The notes below the pieces were generated by a model. That model made no database searches. It was not told the DNA's origin and saw only the letters and a program-made list of their open reading frames with translations. Below, piece after piece: positions 43,990 to 52,472 of a stretch of 64,000 nt of DNA. The translations under genes were made by a program, and so were the position numbers. The number at the start of each line of letters is the position of its first letter. The stretch's first letter is position 1. The stretch covers positions 110,649 to 174,648 of the forward strand of contig NZ_FUWW01000002.1 of NCBI RefSeq assembly GCF_900167205.1, in the 5' to 3' direction. The stretch is from Eubacterium coprostanoligenes (lineage in GTDB: Bacteria; Bacillota; Clostridia; Oscillospirales; Acutalibacteraceae).

Positions 43990-44211
43990 TTATTCAACTT
44001 CGATTAGTTTAGCGTCTGATTTTCTTAATGAAAGCTCGTAATCTCTGACGGTTATTTCAATCGGATCGCCGAGAGGAGCAACCTTTCTGACATAGATTTC
44101 AACGCCTCTTGTGATGCCCATATCCATAATTCTGCGCTTCAAAGCACCCTCACCGTGAATACGAACAACTCGAGTTGTTTTACCGATTTTTACATCTTTA
44201 AGTGTTTTCAT
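43990..44211 (-). CDS. feoA: FeoA-family protein, second copy
   Basis: The 73-residue SH3-like protein is a FeoA (KTTRVVRIHGEGALKRRIMDMGITRGVEIYVRKVAPLGDPIEITVRDYELSLRKSDA). FeoA proteins bind the cytoplasmic part of FeoB and are needed for iron uptake in several bacteria. It follows the first FeoA gene by 20 bases. AGGAGG-type pairing is visible upstream of the ATG. Confidence 0.93.
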   Translation of the reverse strand: MKTLKDVKIGKTTRVVRIHGEGALKRRIMDMGITRGVEIYVRKVAPLGDPIEITVRDYELSLRKSDAKLIEVE

Positions 44212-44231
44212 ATTATCCTCCTAAAAAATTG

Positions 44232-44444
44232 TTATACAAATATTTTCATTGCCATATCTTCGCTGAGTGCAATCCTGCTTCCTTTGACATTGACAATTAT
44301 ATTTCCGTCAATGCCCGAAACGATTGTTACATTTGCACCCACAACAAAACCGAGGTCGGCAAGGTGAGCCTTGACAGCAGGCAATCCTGCAATTCTTTGT
44401 ATTGTCAGCTCCTCACTGACATTTGCAAGCTTTAACGGCATCAT
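44232..44444 (-). CDS. feoA: FeoA-family protein, first copy
   Basis: The 70-residue protein (MPLKLANVSEELTIQRI...KAHLADLGFVVGANVTIVSGIDGNIIVNVKGSRIALSEDMAMKIFV) has the FeoA SH3-like pattern. It is diverged from the other FeoA copy and probably has a distinct role. It is the first gene of the iron operon, with AAAGGAGAT just upstream of the ATG. Tandem feoA genes before feoB are common in Clostridia. Confidence 0.9.
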   Translation of the reverse strand: MMPLKLANVSEELTIQRIAGLPAVKAHLADLGFVVGANVTIVSGIDGNIIVNVKGSRIALSEDMAMKIFV

Positions 44445-44460
44445 ATATACATCTCCTTTG

Positions 44461-44545
44461 GTTAGTTTACGCTAACCTATATAGTTAAATTATAGTTAGT
44501 CAGGACTAACTATAAAGGCTAAAATAAAGGTTAGTCCTCGCTAAC
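44461..44545. promoter_or_regulatory. Array of three inverted-repeat operators of the iron operon
   Basis: Three copies of GTTAG-N6-CTAAC lie at 44461-44476, 44495-44510 and 44530-44545, with centres 34 and 35 bases apart. Each also has T after the first half and A or G before the second half. They resemble DtxR/IdeR/MntR-type boxes. The copy at 44530 begins where transcription should start from the minus-strand promoter at 44553-44581. Confidence 0.72.
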
Positions 44546-44552
44546 CGTGTAT

Positions 44553-44581
44553 ATAATACATCAATCATCTTTGATTGTCAA
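44553..44581 (-). promoter_or_regulatory. Promoter of the feoA-feoA-feoB operon
   Basis: On the minus strand, TTGACA (44576-44581), a 17-base spacer and TATTAT (44553-44558) directly precede the operator array. Confidence 0.75.
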
Positions 44582-44609
44582 CATTTTTTAGGTATTTTTT
44601 CAAGATTTG

Positions 44610-44638
44610 TTGACAATTTGGCTTAAAACCTATATAGT
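44610..44638 (+). promoter_or_regulatory. Promoter of the zinc-ribbon membrane protein gene
   Basis: TTGACA (44610-44615), a 17-base spacer and TATAGT (44633-44638) lie about 30 bases before the gene. A degenerate operator (GTTAATCTATACTAAT, 44637-44652) overlaps the expected start of transcription. Confidence 0.7.
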
Positions 44639-44669
44639 TAATCTATACTAATTTATAGTAGGTGAAAAT

Positions 44670-45704
44670 ATGAAGTGTAAAAATTGTGGAGCAAGGGTAG
44701 AAAAAGAATCAAGCATCTGCCCAAATTGCGGTGCAACTGTTAATAAGAATTCGGATTATGTTCTTCTTTCAAATCAGGATATGGTTTTTGAGGATGTGTA
44801 TTCTTCAAAAAAGAAAAAGCCAATCACAAGAGCAATATTCATCATTTTCTCAATTGTTGTTATTGCTGTTGCAGGGATTGTATCGTATTTTTATTTTTAT
44901 GGTGTCAACAGTGCCAAGGATCAGCCGAAACTCTCTTTTTCAAGTGGCTACGGCGTTATAAACGGTGATGAAAAGGTTGTGTATGTAAAAATCAAAGACG
45001 CATCATCAATCGAGTACATTCACGGTGTAAATGTTTACAACGGCGAGGTTGATGAAACTATGCACAAAAAACCACAGGCAGTGTCAACGGATTATAATTA
45101 TACCGCAAATGTGGACAAGTCGTTCAGGTGTATTTTCTTTGACATGGATGATTTGGATTTGTCGGGCAAGGGAAATCAAACCTATACATTTGAAATGACA
45201 TTTTCGTATTATAATGATGACAACAGATATACATATTATAAGACAGTCAATTTCACATCAAATACAAAAACTGATATAAGCGACACAGTATTTGACCATT
45301 CTCTAATTGAAACTGTCACGGATGAACCAACAACAGACAAGCAGGAATCAACAAGCACAACCGCCAAAAAGGACGAGCCTGTTGATTATATCTATAACGG
45401 TTATTGGTACACCGACCCTTATAACGAGGCTGACAGCTACAGCGTTTCAGCATTCAAGTTCAACAGTGACGGAACATTCATTTCAACAGATTATTCCAAA
45501 ACAGGTGACGAAAACTGGGTTGTTTCAACTAACAAGGGCGAATACAAAATAAAGGGTAACACCCTCACAATCAGCACAGAAGACGGCGAATCAGATGAGC
45601 TGACTTTGGACAAAAAGAAGCAAACCATCAGTCAGGGCAATAAGCCTTTGACCGCCCGCAAATACAACAGCATCAAAAACGCCGAAGACTTCTTCGGACT
45701 GTAA
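44670..45704 (+). CDS. Zinc-ribbon single-pass membrane protein, unknown function
   Basis: The 344-residue protein starts with a zinc ribbon (CKNCG at 3-7 and CPNCG at 17-21). One membrane helix follows (about 50-72, AIFIIFSIVVIAVAGIVSYF), then a beta-rich extracytoplasmic region, a Thr/Glu/Lys linker (about 215-240), and a C-terminal domain of roughly 100 residues beginning YNGYWYTDP. That domain has a GTYKI-like pattern, here GEYKIKGNTLTIS, seen in small secreted beta-barrel domains of Clostridia. I do not recognise a precise family. It is divergent from the iron operon and may share its metal control. Confidence 0.7.
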   Translation: MKCKNCGARVEKESSICPNCGATVNKNSDYVLLSNQDMVFEDVYSSKKKKPITRAIFIIFSIVVIAVAGIVSYFYFYGVNSAKDQPKLSFSSGYGVINGDEKVVYVKIKDASSIEYIHGVNVYNGEVDETMHKKPQAVSTDYNYTANVDKSFRCIFFDMDDLDLSGKGNQTYTFEMTFSYYNDDNRYTYYKTVNFTSNTKTDISDTVFDHSLIETVTDEPTTDKQESTSTTAKKDEPVDYIYNGYWYTDPYNEADSYSVSAFKFNSDGTFISTDYSKTGDENWVVSTNKGEYKIKGNTLTISTEDGESDELTLDKKKQTISQGNKPLTARKYNSIKNAEDFFGL

Positions 45705-45721
45705 ATTCAATAGTTAAAACA

Positions 45722-45750
45722 AAAACCTCTTGATTTTGTCAAGAGGTTTT
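45722..45750. terminator. Bidirectional terminator ending the polysaccharide operon
   Basis: AAAACCTCTTG (45722-45732) pairs perfectly with CAAGAGGTTTT (45740-45750). It follows the zinc-ribbon gene, and on the minus strand the last codons and stop of the flippase gene are part of the stem. Confidence 0.8.
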
Positions 45751-47157
45751 ATTGTTTTTTTTTAACCTGTTTTTCAAGTTTGGCAAAAGTAAGTTAATTA
45801 TGGTTTTTCTTTGAACAAACGCTACTATAATCAAGTAAACTATTGCTATAATCCATCTTATGAGCGGTTTATCTATAAATAAGTAAAATAAACCACAAAA
45901 AGCTAATATTTCAAAAATAGGAACGATAAATATCTTTATATGAAAAATATTTGAATTTAGTGTTTTCGAATAAAAACTATGAAGTATGAAAACTACAAAG
46001 TATGAAATTGCTGTTGTGTATGCAGCAGCGACATAACCAAATTTTGGTATAAAAATATAATTTAAAACTAAATTCAATATAGCAGCAAAAATTGTTAATG
46101 CAGTTATTTGGTTTGATTTTTTATAATAGTGTTCCACATTTGTATAAATATTGTAAGCAAAAAATAGAAAATTAGCCAATATAATGATTGGTATTAATCT
46201 AATACCCTCCCAATAAGCCTTGGAAGATAATATTTTTAAAATTTCAGGAGATACAACTATTAAACAGCACATAATATATGTTATTAATTTAATATATTTT
46301 TCAGTTATAAAATTAATTTCTTTATATGATTTTTCAGTTATTTTATTTGTTAGCCAAGGAATCCATATTCCATCAATGGAAAGAGTGATAGCATATGTAA
46401 TCATTCCTAAACTGTATGATAGGCTATAAATTCCAGAATTTGACGCACTGTCTAACCAAGTTATCATAATTCTGTCTGACTGTGATAAAATATTTAATGC
46501 TGCTCCATGAATAATCAAAGGAAGTGAAATCTTGAGTCCGTGTTTTAAATAATTTTTGTTTATTCCTTTTTTTCTGCCATGAGATATAATAATTAATATA
46601 GCAAATAATGAATAAAATAAAACTTCAGGAACTATTTTTCCATAATATAGGTTGTTATCTAATACAAAACGAATTAGTAAAATAGCAGAAATCACCGATA
46701 ATAAGTTTGGTGCTATCATTAATATTGTGCGTTTTATATAATTGAATTTCATCATATAATACATACTGATATTCTCAATTATCGCACAGGAACTTGAATT
46801 TATTAGGCACAGTATAACAAGTGTAATGGGCACATCGAGTTTAAAAATTTTAATTATTAAAAGTGTTATTATAATAAATGTGAATGATATAATAACGGTA
46901 AATTTAATTATTGTCGATAAGTAATCATCAATATTATCAGAAAAGTCAACAAATGCACAACGCAACCCCATGAATAGTGCACAACCTATAAATAAAGTGA
47001 TAATTGAAACCCAAGAAGTATATGTGTTAATTAATCCATAATCGGTTGTTGAAAGCAATCTTGTAAAAATAGGAATAGTTAAAAAGGCAATTCCTTTATT
47101 AAAGAAGTTACCTATTAAATAACATAATGATGCTTTTTTATAATCGTTTGAGTCCAT
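45739..47157 (-). CDS. Wzx-type polysaccharide flippase
   Basis: The 472-residue protein (start at 47157) has about 12-14 membrane segments and the MATE/MOP-superfamily start KKASLCYLIGNFFNKGIAFLTIPIFTRLLSTTDYGL. It is expected to move lipid-linked repeat units across the membrane. An upstream in-frame ATG at 47205 would add 16 residues; neither start has a ribosome site, so the N-terminus is uncertain. The coding sequence is very AT-rich. It is the last gene of the operon and its stop lies in the terminator stem. Confidence 0.85.
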   Translation of the reverse strand: MDSNDYKKASLCYLIGNFFNKGIAFLTIPIFTRLLSTTDYGLINTYTSWVSIITLFIGCALFMGLRCAFVDFSDNIDDYLSTIIKFTVIISFTFIIITLLIIKIFKLDVPITLVILCLINSSSCAIIENISMYYMMKFNYIKRTILMIAPNLLSVISAILLIRFVLDNNLYYGKIVPEVLFYSLFAILIIISHGRKKGINKNYLKHGLKISLPLIIHGAALNILSQSDRIMITWLDSASNSGIYSLSYSLGMITYAITLSIDGIWIPWLTNKITEKSYKEINFITEKYIKLITYIMCCLIVVSPEILKILSSKAYWEGIRLIPIIILANFLFFAYNIYTNVEHYYKKSNQITALTIFAAILNLVLNYIFIPKFGYVAAAYTTAISYFVVFILHSFYSKTLNSNIFHIKIFIVPIFEILAFCGLFYLFIDKPLIRWIIAIVYLIIVAFVQRKTIINLLLPNLKNRLKKNNKTS

Positions 47158-47315
47158 AATTATTTTATAGTTTTTAAGAGTGGTATAATTATAAGAATAT
47201 GTCATTTGACGATAATTTTTATAATTATATTTTGATTTTTAGTTGTTTAAAACTGGTATTAAGAAATACAATTTTGTAATTACTTAATTAAACATCGAAA
47301 TTTTCAATTCTTTTG

Positions 47316-48347
47316 TTAGTCTTTATGTGCTTGCAAATAAATTAATAGCCAAGTGAGCAGATAATTCTTTGACTTAATAGCTGCAAACAGTAAATGTCTT
47401 GAAATCTTTTCTTCACGCAATTTACGCTCGTTAAGCAACTTGTGCAAGAGTTCATCTTTAAGAATTGCGTTTATTTCTTTATACTTTTCAGTGAAGGGCT
47501 TTTTTTGTCGAATTTTAGATTTTAGACATGTTATTGTAAATGATAGGTACGGTTCACTCATAGACTTTTGTACATTACCGTTAAAATTGTATTTTTCGCA
47601 AAGTTCAATGCATTGTTTGTAGAATTTTTTGATCATTTCATAATCATTTAATCTTGATGATGAGGAAAGTGATTCATGACCATGTCGATAATAATATAAT
47701 GGTTCGTCTATAATAACAAATTTGGTTATATAAGGAATTAGACTTATTATAGAAAATAAATCTTCTGAAAGATATTCTTTTTCAGATTTAAATTTCCAAT
47801 TAGTTTTTTTTATGATATCAAGAGAATAAAAATTTGCCATGCACGTATAGATTCTTATGTCTTGTGTTTGGAGATTTTTAGAAAAAAGTAATTCCGGAAG
47901 CAATTCCTTTTGAATTTCATCTCTTTCAAAAATGTATTTATTAGTATAGTGTGTTTGTTTATTTATTATTTCTCCGCATTCATTAATATTTGTTGTGCCA
48001 AACATTACCATAGCAGAGGGACTTTTTGAAATTGCATTTAAACATTTTTCTACAAGCGTTGGAGCAATATAATCGTCACTGTCAACAAATAAAATGTAAT
48101 TTCCGGTAGAAATTTCTATTCCTCGGTTTCTGCTTATTCCTGCGCCTTCGTTTAACTTATGAATTACTATTATTCTGTTGTCTTTTATTGCCCACTCATT
48201 ACAAATTTGTGGGCTTTTATCCTTCGAACCATCATTAACGAGTATGATTTCAAGATTTTTATATGTTTGATTGATAATGCTTTCAATACATTCATCAAGA
48301 TATTTTTCTGTGTTATAAATAGGAACAACTATCGAAACTTTATCCAT
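47316..48347 (-). CDS. Family 2 glycosyltransferase
   Basis: The 343-residue protein has a classic GT-A N-terminal domain: VSIVVPIYNTEKYLDECIESI, LVNDGSKDKSPQICNE, the DxD-type metal site FVDSDDYI near residue 95, and GISRNRGIEISTG. The C-terminal 130 residues are helical and basic. It probably adds one sugar of the repeat unit on the cytoplasmic face. Donor and acceptor cannot be named from sequence. An AGGGGG-type site precedes the ATG. A 110-base AT-rich gap separates it from the flippase gene. Confidence 0.9.
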   Translation of the reverse strand: MDKVSIVVPIYNTEKYLDECIESIINQTYKNLEIILVNDGSKDKSPQICNEWAIKDNRIIVIHKLNEGAGISRNRGIEISTGNYILFVDSDDYIAPTLVEKCLNAISKSPSAMVMFGTTNINECGEIINKQTHYTNKYIFERDEIQKELLPELLFSKNLQTQDIRIYTCMANFYSLDIIKKTNWKFKSEKEYLSEDLFSIISLIPYITKFVIIDEPLYYYRHGHESLSSSSRLNDYEMIKKFYKQCIELCEKYNFNGNVQKSMSEPYLSFTITCLKSKIRQKKPFTEKYKEINAILKDELLHKLLNERKLREEKISRHLLFAAIKSKNYLLTWLLIYLQAHKD

Positions 48348-48382
48348 ATTTTAAACCCCCTTATAGTTAACGGAAGTATAAT

Positions 48383-49627
48383 TTAGTTTCTTTTAGGAAA
48401 TTCATTAATCGAGGTAATTAGTCCTAAAAATAAAAACGGTGCAATTGCGGCTGGGTAAAAGAATGCCGGAGCAGCAAATGATGAAATAATGTCATATGCT
48501 ATGATTGATATTGCAACCCAAAAATAATATATATCATTCTTTCTGGTTTGAATTATGTATAAAATCATACTCAATAATGTCATTATAAAAGCAATTGTTC
48601 CAATCCATCCGGTTTGCGCAACTACAATAGGCCAAAAGGTATCACTTAAAAATGAATGATTTTTTTCACCTATAGCTAAATCGTTTCTTAAGAAGTATCC
48701 GAGTTTTACATATAAATTCGAATAATACTGCGCAGCTATGTTTGAAGCAAAACTTCCAAATCCACTACCAAAAGGGAAATATTCTTTTGCAATTTGGATA
48801 CTATCTAAAGTTAGAATTTTTCTTGCAGACTCTTCAGTTTCGATATAGTATCCATACAAGGAATTATATCCTAAATAACTGGCACCGCCTATTGATATAA
48901 TACCAATTGGTATTAAGCTCTTAAATCTTAATTTAACAAAGTATATATATAATATATAAAGCGTGAACACACCTATAATTGCTTTTGTTCTAAATGTGAA
49001 TATCATAACAGCTGTAAGCATTATGATATAATAAATATTGTGTTTACAGTAGCGATAATTATAGGCAAGTACAAAAATAAATGTTATGCATGCACGAGCA
49101 AGAGCTTCAGGATGTCCGAAAAACAATTCAACCGAATATGCAAAATAGCGATAATCAGGGTTTGGCCACCACTGATCAAACAGCACTTCGTGTAGTGAAA
49201 GAGCAAAGAAAATTACAGCAACTATTTTACAAATTCTATTTATGGACAAAAAGTAATCTTTTGAAAGCTTTCCTTGCGTTAACAAACGGGCGCATAAATA
49301 ATATATGAAGAATTTTGCACAAGTATAAGCGTCGACAAACATATATGGGATTTCTTGATATTTATATTTAAAACCGGAAATAATACCGATTATTTCAAAT
49401 ATAAACATAAATACCAACATATATCGTTCAAAACGCAATAAGGTTATTTCGGACTTCATAGCTTTAAATATAACGATTATGAATAAAATAACACCAATGG
49501 CTTCATCCGAATATCCAAAAATATTACTTATAAATTCATTTTTAATTAAATTTGAAATAGGTGCTTGAAATATTAAATATAGAAATAAATATTTCCAAAT
49601 ATCAATTTTTCTAAAAGTGATTTTCAT
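48383..49627 (-). CDS. Wzy-like polysaccharide polymerase / O-antigen ligase family protein
   Basis: The 414-residue protein has about 10-11 membrane segments with a larger loop near the C-terminal half (about 255-330: YGYYIETEESARKILTLDSIQIAKEYFPFG). The piece AKEYFPFGSGFGSFASNIAAQYYS resembles the conserved loop of O-antigen ligase/polymerase proteins (Wzy_C type). Polymerases are poorly conserved, so the role is drawn from topology, this loop and location among transferases and a flippase. Confidence 0.75.
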   Translation of the reverse strand: MKITFRKIDIWKYLFLYLIFQAPISNLIKNEFISNIFGYSDEAIGVILFIIVIFKAMKSEITLLRFERYMLVFMFIFEIIGIISGFKYKYQEIPYMFVDAYTCAKFFIYYLCARLLTQGKLSKDYFLSINRICKIVAVIFFALSLHEVLFDQWWPNPDYRYFAYSVELFFGHPEALARACITFIFVLAYNYRYCKHNIYYIIMLTAVMIFTFRTKAIIGVFTLYILYIYFVKLRFKSLIPIGIISIGGASYLGYNSLYGYYIETEESARKILTLDSIQIAKEYFPFGSGFGSFASNIAAQYYSNLYVKLGYFLRNDLAIGEKNHSFLSDTFWPIVVAQTGWIGTIAFIMTLLSMILYIIQTRKNDIYYFWVAISIIAYDIISSFAAPAFFYPAAIAPFLFLGLITSINEFPKRN

Positions 49628-49637
49628 TTATGTAATC

Positions 49638-50702
49638 CTAACTTTTTATTATTTTATTATAAAACGCTTCAATTTCTTGAGCCATTACTTTTTCATTACA
49701 TTCTTTTTGAAGATATTCTTTTGCGTTGGTGATGATTGAATTTTCTAAATCTGAATCGTTTAGAACTGTTTTAATTGCGTTTGCACAGGATTGAATATCT
49801 TTAGGTTCATAAAACACTGCTGTTTTCATATTTTCAGCATATCCTTCAAGACTCGGAACTTTTGCACTGATAACGCATTTTCCTAATGCCATTTGTTGAA
49901 GAAAAGTCATTTGACCATATGAGAAATAAAATGTTTCAAGCGGAAGAACGCATAATCTGGAATTGTATATTTGATTAATCATTTCTTTAACAGGAATGTG
50001 TGGAATTTGTTCAATTCCGTTAATATTTTCATATTCACTGTTAACTTTTCCAACAATTCTGAGTTTTAAATCTGTGTCAAGAGTTTGATATGCTTTTACA
50101 AGAGTGTCCCAATCTCGTCTGCTTGCACCGATACAAATAATATATGATCCAAAATCATCTGATTTTTTTAATTCATCATTTTTGAAAAAATCGAGGTCAG
50201 TGCCAAAACGAATAAATTTACTTTTGTTGCTCAGCCATGGATAATACTTTTCATAATATTCCTTTTGGCATTTTGAATGATAAATGATGCCGTCTATTGA
50301 TTTGCTTACAAATTGCATCATTTTCATTATTGCTCCGTCTTCAGCGGCAGAATTAAAGCATCCAATGTCAAAAACAATGTGCTTAACCTTTTTTTTGAAA
50401 ATCCTTTGCCACAGAGCAACAATCACGGCACTCGGCATACCGTGTGAAACAACTAAATCAAAATTGCTTAATTTTGGAATAGCTTTTAGACCTTGTTGAA
50501 TATAAAAGTGAAGGGTGTTTTGTTCAAAATTTTCCAAAGCGGGGAAACTTGATATATCTAAAACATCAACTTCGGGCTTTTCTGCAAAATATCTGTAAAA
50601 CCAATAGTCTTGACCTTTTATGTAATAATCAGGCGGTTGCTTGTCATATGGAACAGAATCACAATATTCAATTTTCCAATTTACAAGCATTAAAATTTTC
50701 AT
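49638..50702 (-). CDS. Glycosyltransferase (GT-B fold, GT4-like)
   Basis: The 354-residue protein starts MKILMLVNWKIEYCDS and has a GT-B layout. The C-terminal half carries SYIICIGASRRDWDTLVKAYQ, a donor-binding region LCVLPLETFYFSYGQMTFLQQMALGKCVISAKVPSLEGYAEN, and a closing helix. The usual E-x7-E motif is modified, so the family call is less secure than for its neighbours. It lies between the polymerase-like gene and the split acyltransferase. Confidence 0.75.
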   Translation of the reverse strand: MKILMLVNWKIEYCDSVPYDKQPPDYYIKGQDYWFYRYFAEKPEVDVLDISSFPALENFEQNTLHFYIQQGLKAIPKLSNFDLVVSHGMPSAVIVALWQRIFKKKVKHIVFDIGCFNSAAEDGAIMKMMQFVSKSIDGIIYHSKCQKEYYEKYYPWLSNKSKFIRFGTDLDFFKNDELKKSDDFGSYIICIGASRRDWDTLVKAYQTLDTDLKLRIVGKVNSEYENINGIEQIPHIPVKEMINQIYNSRLCVLPLETFYFSYGQMTFLQQMALGKCVISAKVPSLEGYAENMKTAVFYEPKDIQSCANAIKTVLNDSDLENSIITNAKEYLQKECNEKVMAQEIEAFYNKIIKS

Positions 50703-50716
50703 TTAATCTCCTATTT

Positions 50717-51284
50717 TTATTTATTTCTTATCCATTCTTTCGTTTCGAAGTCGTATTTTTTTATGATTTTTGCAGGTGCTCCTGCTACTACACAATAATC
50801 CGGAATATCTTTTGTTACAACCGAATTAGCAGCGACAACACAGTGCTTTCCAATATGTACATCGCCGATTATAGCACAGTGAGTGCCAATCCAAGAACCT
50901 TCTCCGATAATCATTTCATCGTGTCCGTTATTGTTTAGCTTATATGCTCCTTGTATAATTATCGGCTTGTCAGTGTCGGTATAACAATGATCATATAATG
51001 AAAAATAGTTATCAGGTCCTGTTAAAACACTTTTTTTCAAATATAACGTTTCCGTCTATTCTGTTTCTGATACCAATATCACAGGCTTCGTTAATAATTA
51101 TAAAATCATCTGCAAATAAATCACAATATGGTCGAATTTGAACATCGTTGCCTAAGTATATATTTTTACCATTAGTGATTTTTGTTTGCTTCCCTATATA
51201 GACATTTTTGCCAATTTTATTTATATGATGCTTTTTTGCTGTTATAAATCCTAAACCTGATTTAATTAATTGTTTTAGTTGCAT
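50717..51284 (-). pseudogene. Hexapeptide-repeat (LbH) acyltransferase split by a frameshift at an A7 run
   Basis: Two reading frames together make one acetyltransferase. The upstream part (51284-51012, 90 residues) starts MQLKQLIKSGLGFITAKKHH and contains hexapeptide turns (IGKNVYIGKQTKI, IYLGNDVQIRPYCDLFADDF). It runs IDGNVIFEKK and then ends after five off-frame residues. The downstream part (to 50717) continues KSVLTGPDNYFSLYDHCYTD, then IGEGSWIGTHCAIIGDVHIGKHCVVAANSVV and AGAPAKIIKKY. Removing one A from the seven at 51031-51037 joins them as GNVIFE-KSVLTGPDNYF. It is either a decayed gene, a sequencing slip, or a gene expressed through slippage. The intact enzyme would O-acetylate a sugar. 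Confidence 0.8.
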
Positions 51285-51297
51285 AAAAATAATCCTG

Positions 51298-52467
51298 TTA
51301 TTTTAGATTCTGTGCATTTATATCCTCATCAACAATTTCTTCGCCGGTTCTGTTTTTTAATTGTTCCATTGAAGCGGTTGAAAGTCCGTTATTGATTACT
51401 GCATCCATATCGCAGGTTGAGAGCTTGTCAAGTTCTTCTTTTGTAACCTTGCCGTCACGGTAGTCACGAACAACCTGACTCTCATACATTGAGTATTTTT
51501 CTTTTGTCCAAAACTTGAGTTTATGTTTTACAACCCACAATGCAGGCACCCAAATATATTTGTGCATAGCAGGAGATACAGAGCCAATCATCCAACAGTT
51601 TCTGTCGCAATGTCTAACGATATTTCTTACACGCTCTGCTTGTTCACTGTTCCACAGTTCATCCCAGCTTTGCTCGTTCAGGTTACCCATAACTTCTTTG
51701 TCTTTTGTGCCGTTGCAAGGCATAACATCACCGTATGGGTCAATGAAGAATGTGTCAAAGCTCATATCGCAAGGCAAAAGTCTTTTTTGACCGTAAATGT
51801 AATTGATTAAGCCGTGATTGAAATATGCTCTAAACCACTTTTTAGGGCTGTTTGAAGCCAATAATTCGTTGATAAGTTTTTCAAAATTCTCGGCAACCAT
51901 CGGACGGTCGTTGATTTTGTTTTTTGCTTCAACAAAGTAAAAGCTGTTATGAAGTGAAGCAGTGGCAAATTCCATGCCCATCTTGTTGGAAAGTTCATAA
52001 AGCGGAACGAGGTCAGGAGCATTTTTGTCCTGTACAGTCATACCAAAACCGACATCTTTCATTCCCATATCAACAAGTTTTTTAAGGGTGCTGTAACCCT
52101 TGTTAAAGCCGTCATCAAGCCCACGGATTTCGTTGTTTGTTTGTTCAAGACCTTCAATAGAAATTCTAATACCAATTTGAGGAAATTCTTTGCATAAATC
52201 AACAATTCTGTCCGTGAAAAATCCGTTTGTCGAAATAACGATTCTGTCGCTTTTTTTGTAAAGTTCTCTGACGATATCCTTTAAATCTTCTCTGATAAAA
52301 GGTTCGCCACCCGTAATGTTAGTAAAATACATAGGCGGAAGCTTTTTGATTGTTTCAATTGAAATTTCTTCTTCTTTTTTTGATGGAGCTTTGTATCTGT
52401 TGCACATTGTGCATCTTGCGTTGCAACGATATGTAACAATTACTGTTCCGTTAAGTTTTTTTGCCAT
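51298..52467 (-). CDS. Radical SAM protein with SPASM-like C-terminal cysteines
   Basis: The 389-residue protein has the radical SAM cluster motif CNARCTMC (about residues 15-22), a GGEPF motif near 55 (NITGGEPFIREDL) and a TIM-barrel-like core. The SPASM-type region has FFIDPYGDVMPCNGTKDKEVMGNL and CDRNC. Similar proteins modify peptides or small molecules. No precursor peptide gene is visible nearby, so a sugar- or lipid-related role in the polysaccharide operon is possible but unproven. I chose the ATG at 52467; an upstream GTG at 52476 overlaps the previous stop (GTGA). Its base composition is higher in GC than its neighbours. Confidence 0.85.
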   Translation of the reverse strand: MAKKLNGTVIVTYRCNARCTMCNRYKAPSKKEEEISIETIKKLPPMYFTNITGGEPFIREDLKDIVRELYKKSDRIVISTNGFFTDRIVDLCKEFPQIGIRISIEGLEQTNNEIRGLDDGFNKGYSTLKKLVDMGMKDVGFGMTVQDKNAPDLVPLYELSNKMGMEFATASLHNSFYFVEAKNKINDRPMVAENFEKLINELLASNSPKKWFRAYFNHGLINYIYGQKRLLPCDMSFDTFFIDPYGDVMPCNGTKDKEVMGNLNEQSWDELWNSEQAERVRNIVRHCDRNCWMIGSVSPAMHKYIWVPALWVVKHKLKFWTKEKYSMYESQVVRDYRDGKVTKEELDKLSTCDMDAVINNGLSTASMEQLKNRTGEEIVDEDINAQNLK

Positions 52468-52472
52468 TTTAA

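Noticed and set aside
51012..51284. Two independent small acyltransferase genes rather than one broken gene
   Set aside because: The downstream part has only a TTG start with no ribosome site, and the two parts join seamlessly at the A7 run into one family-like protein.
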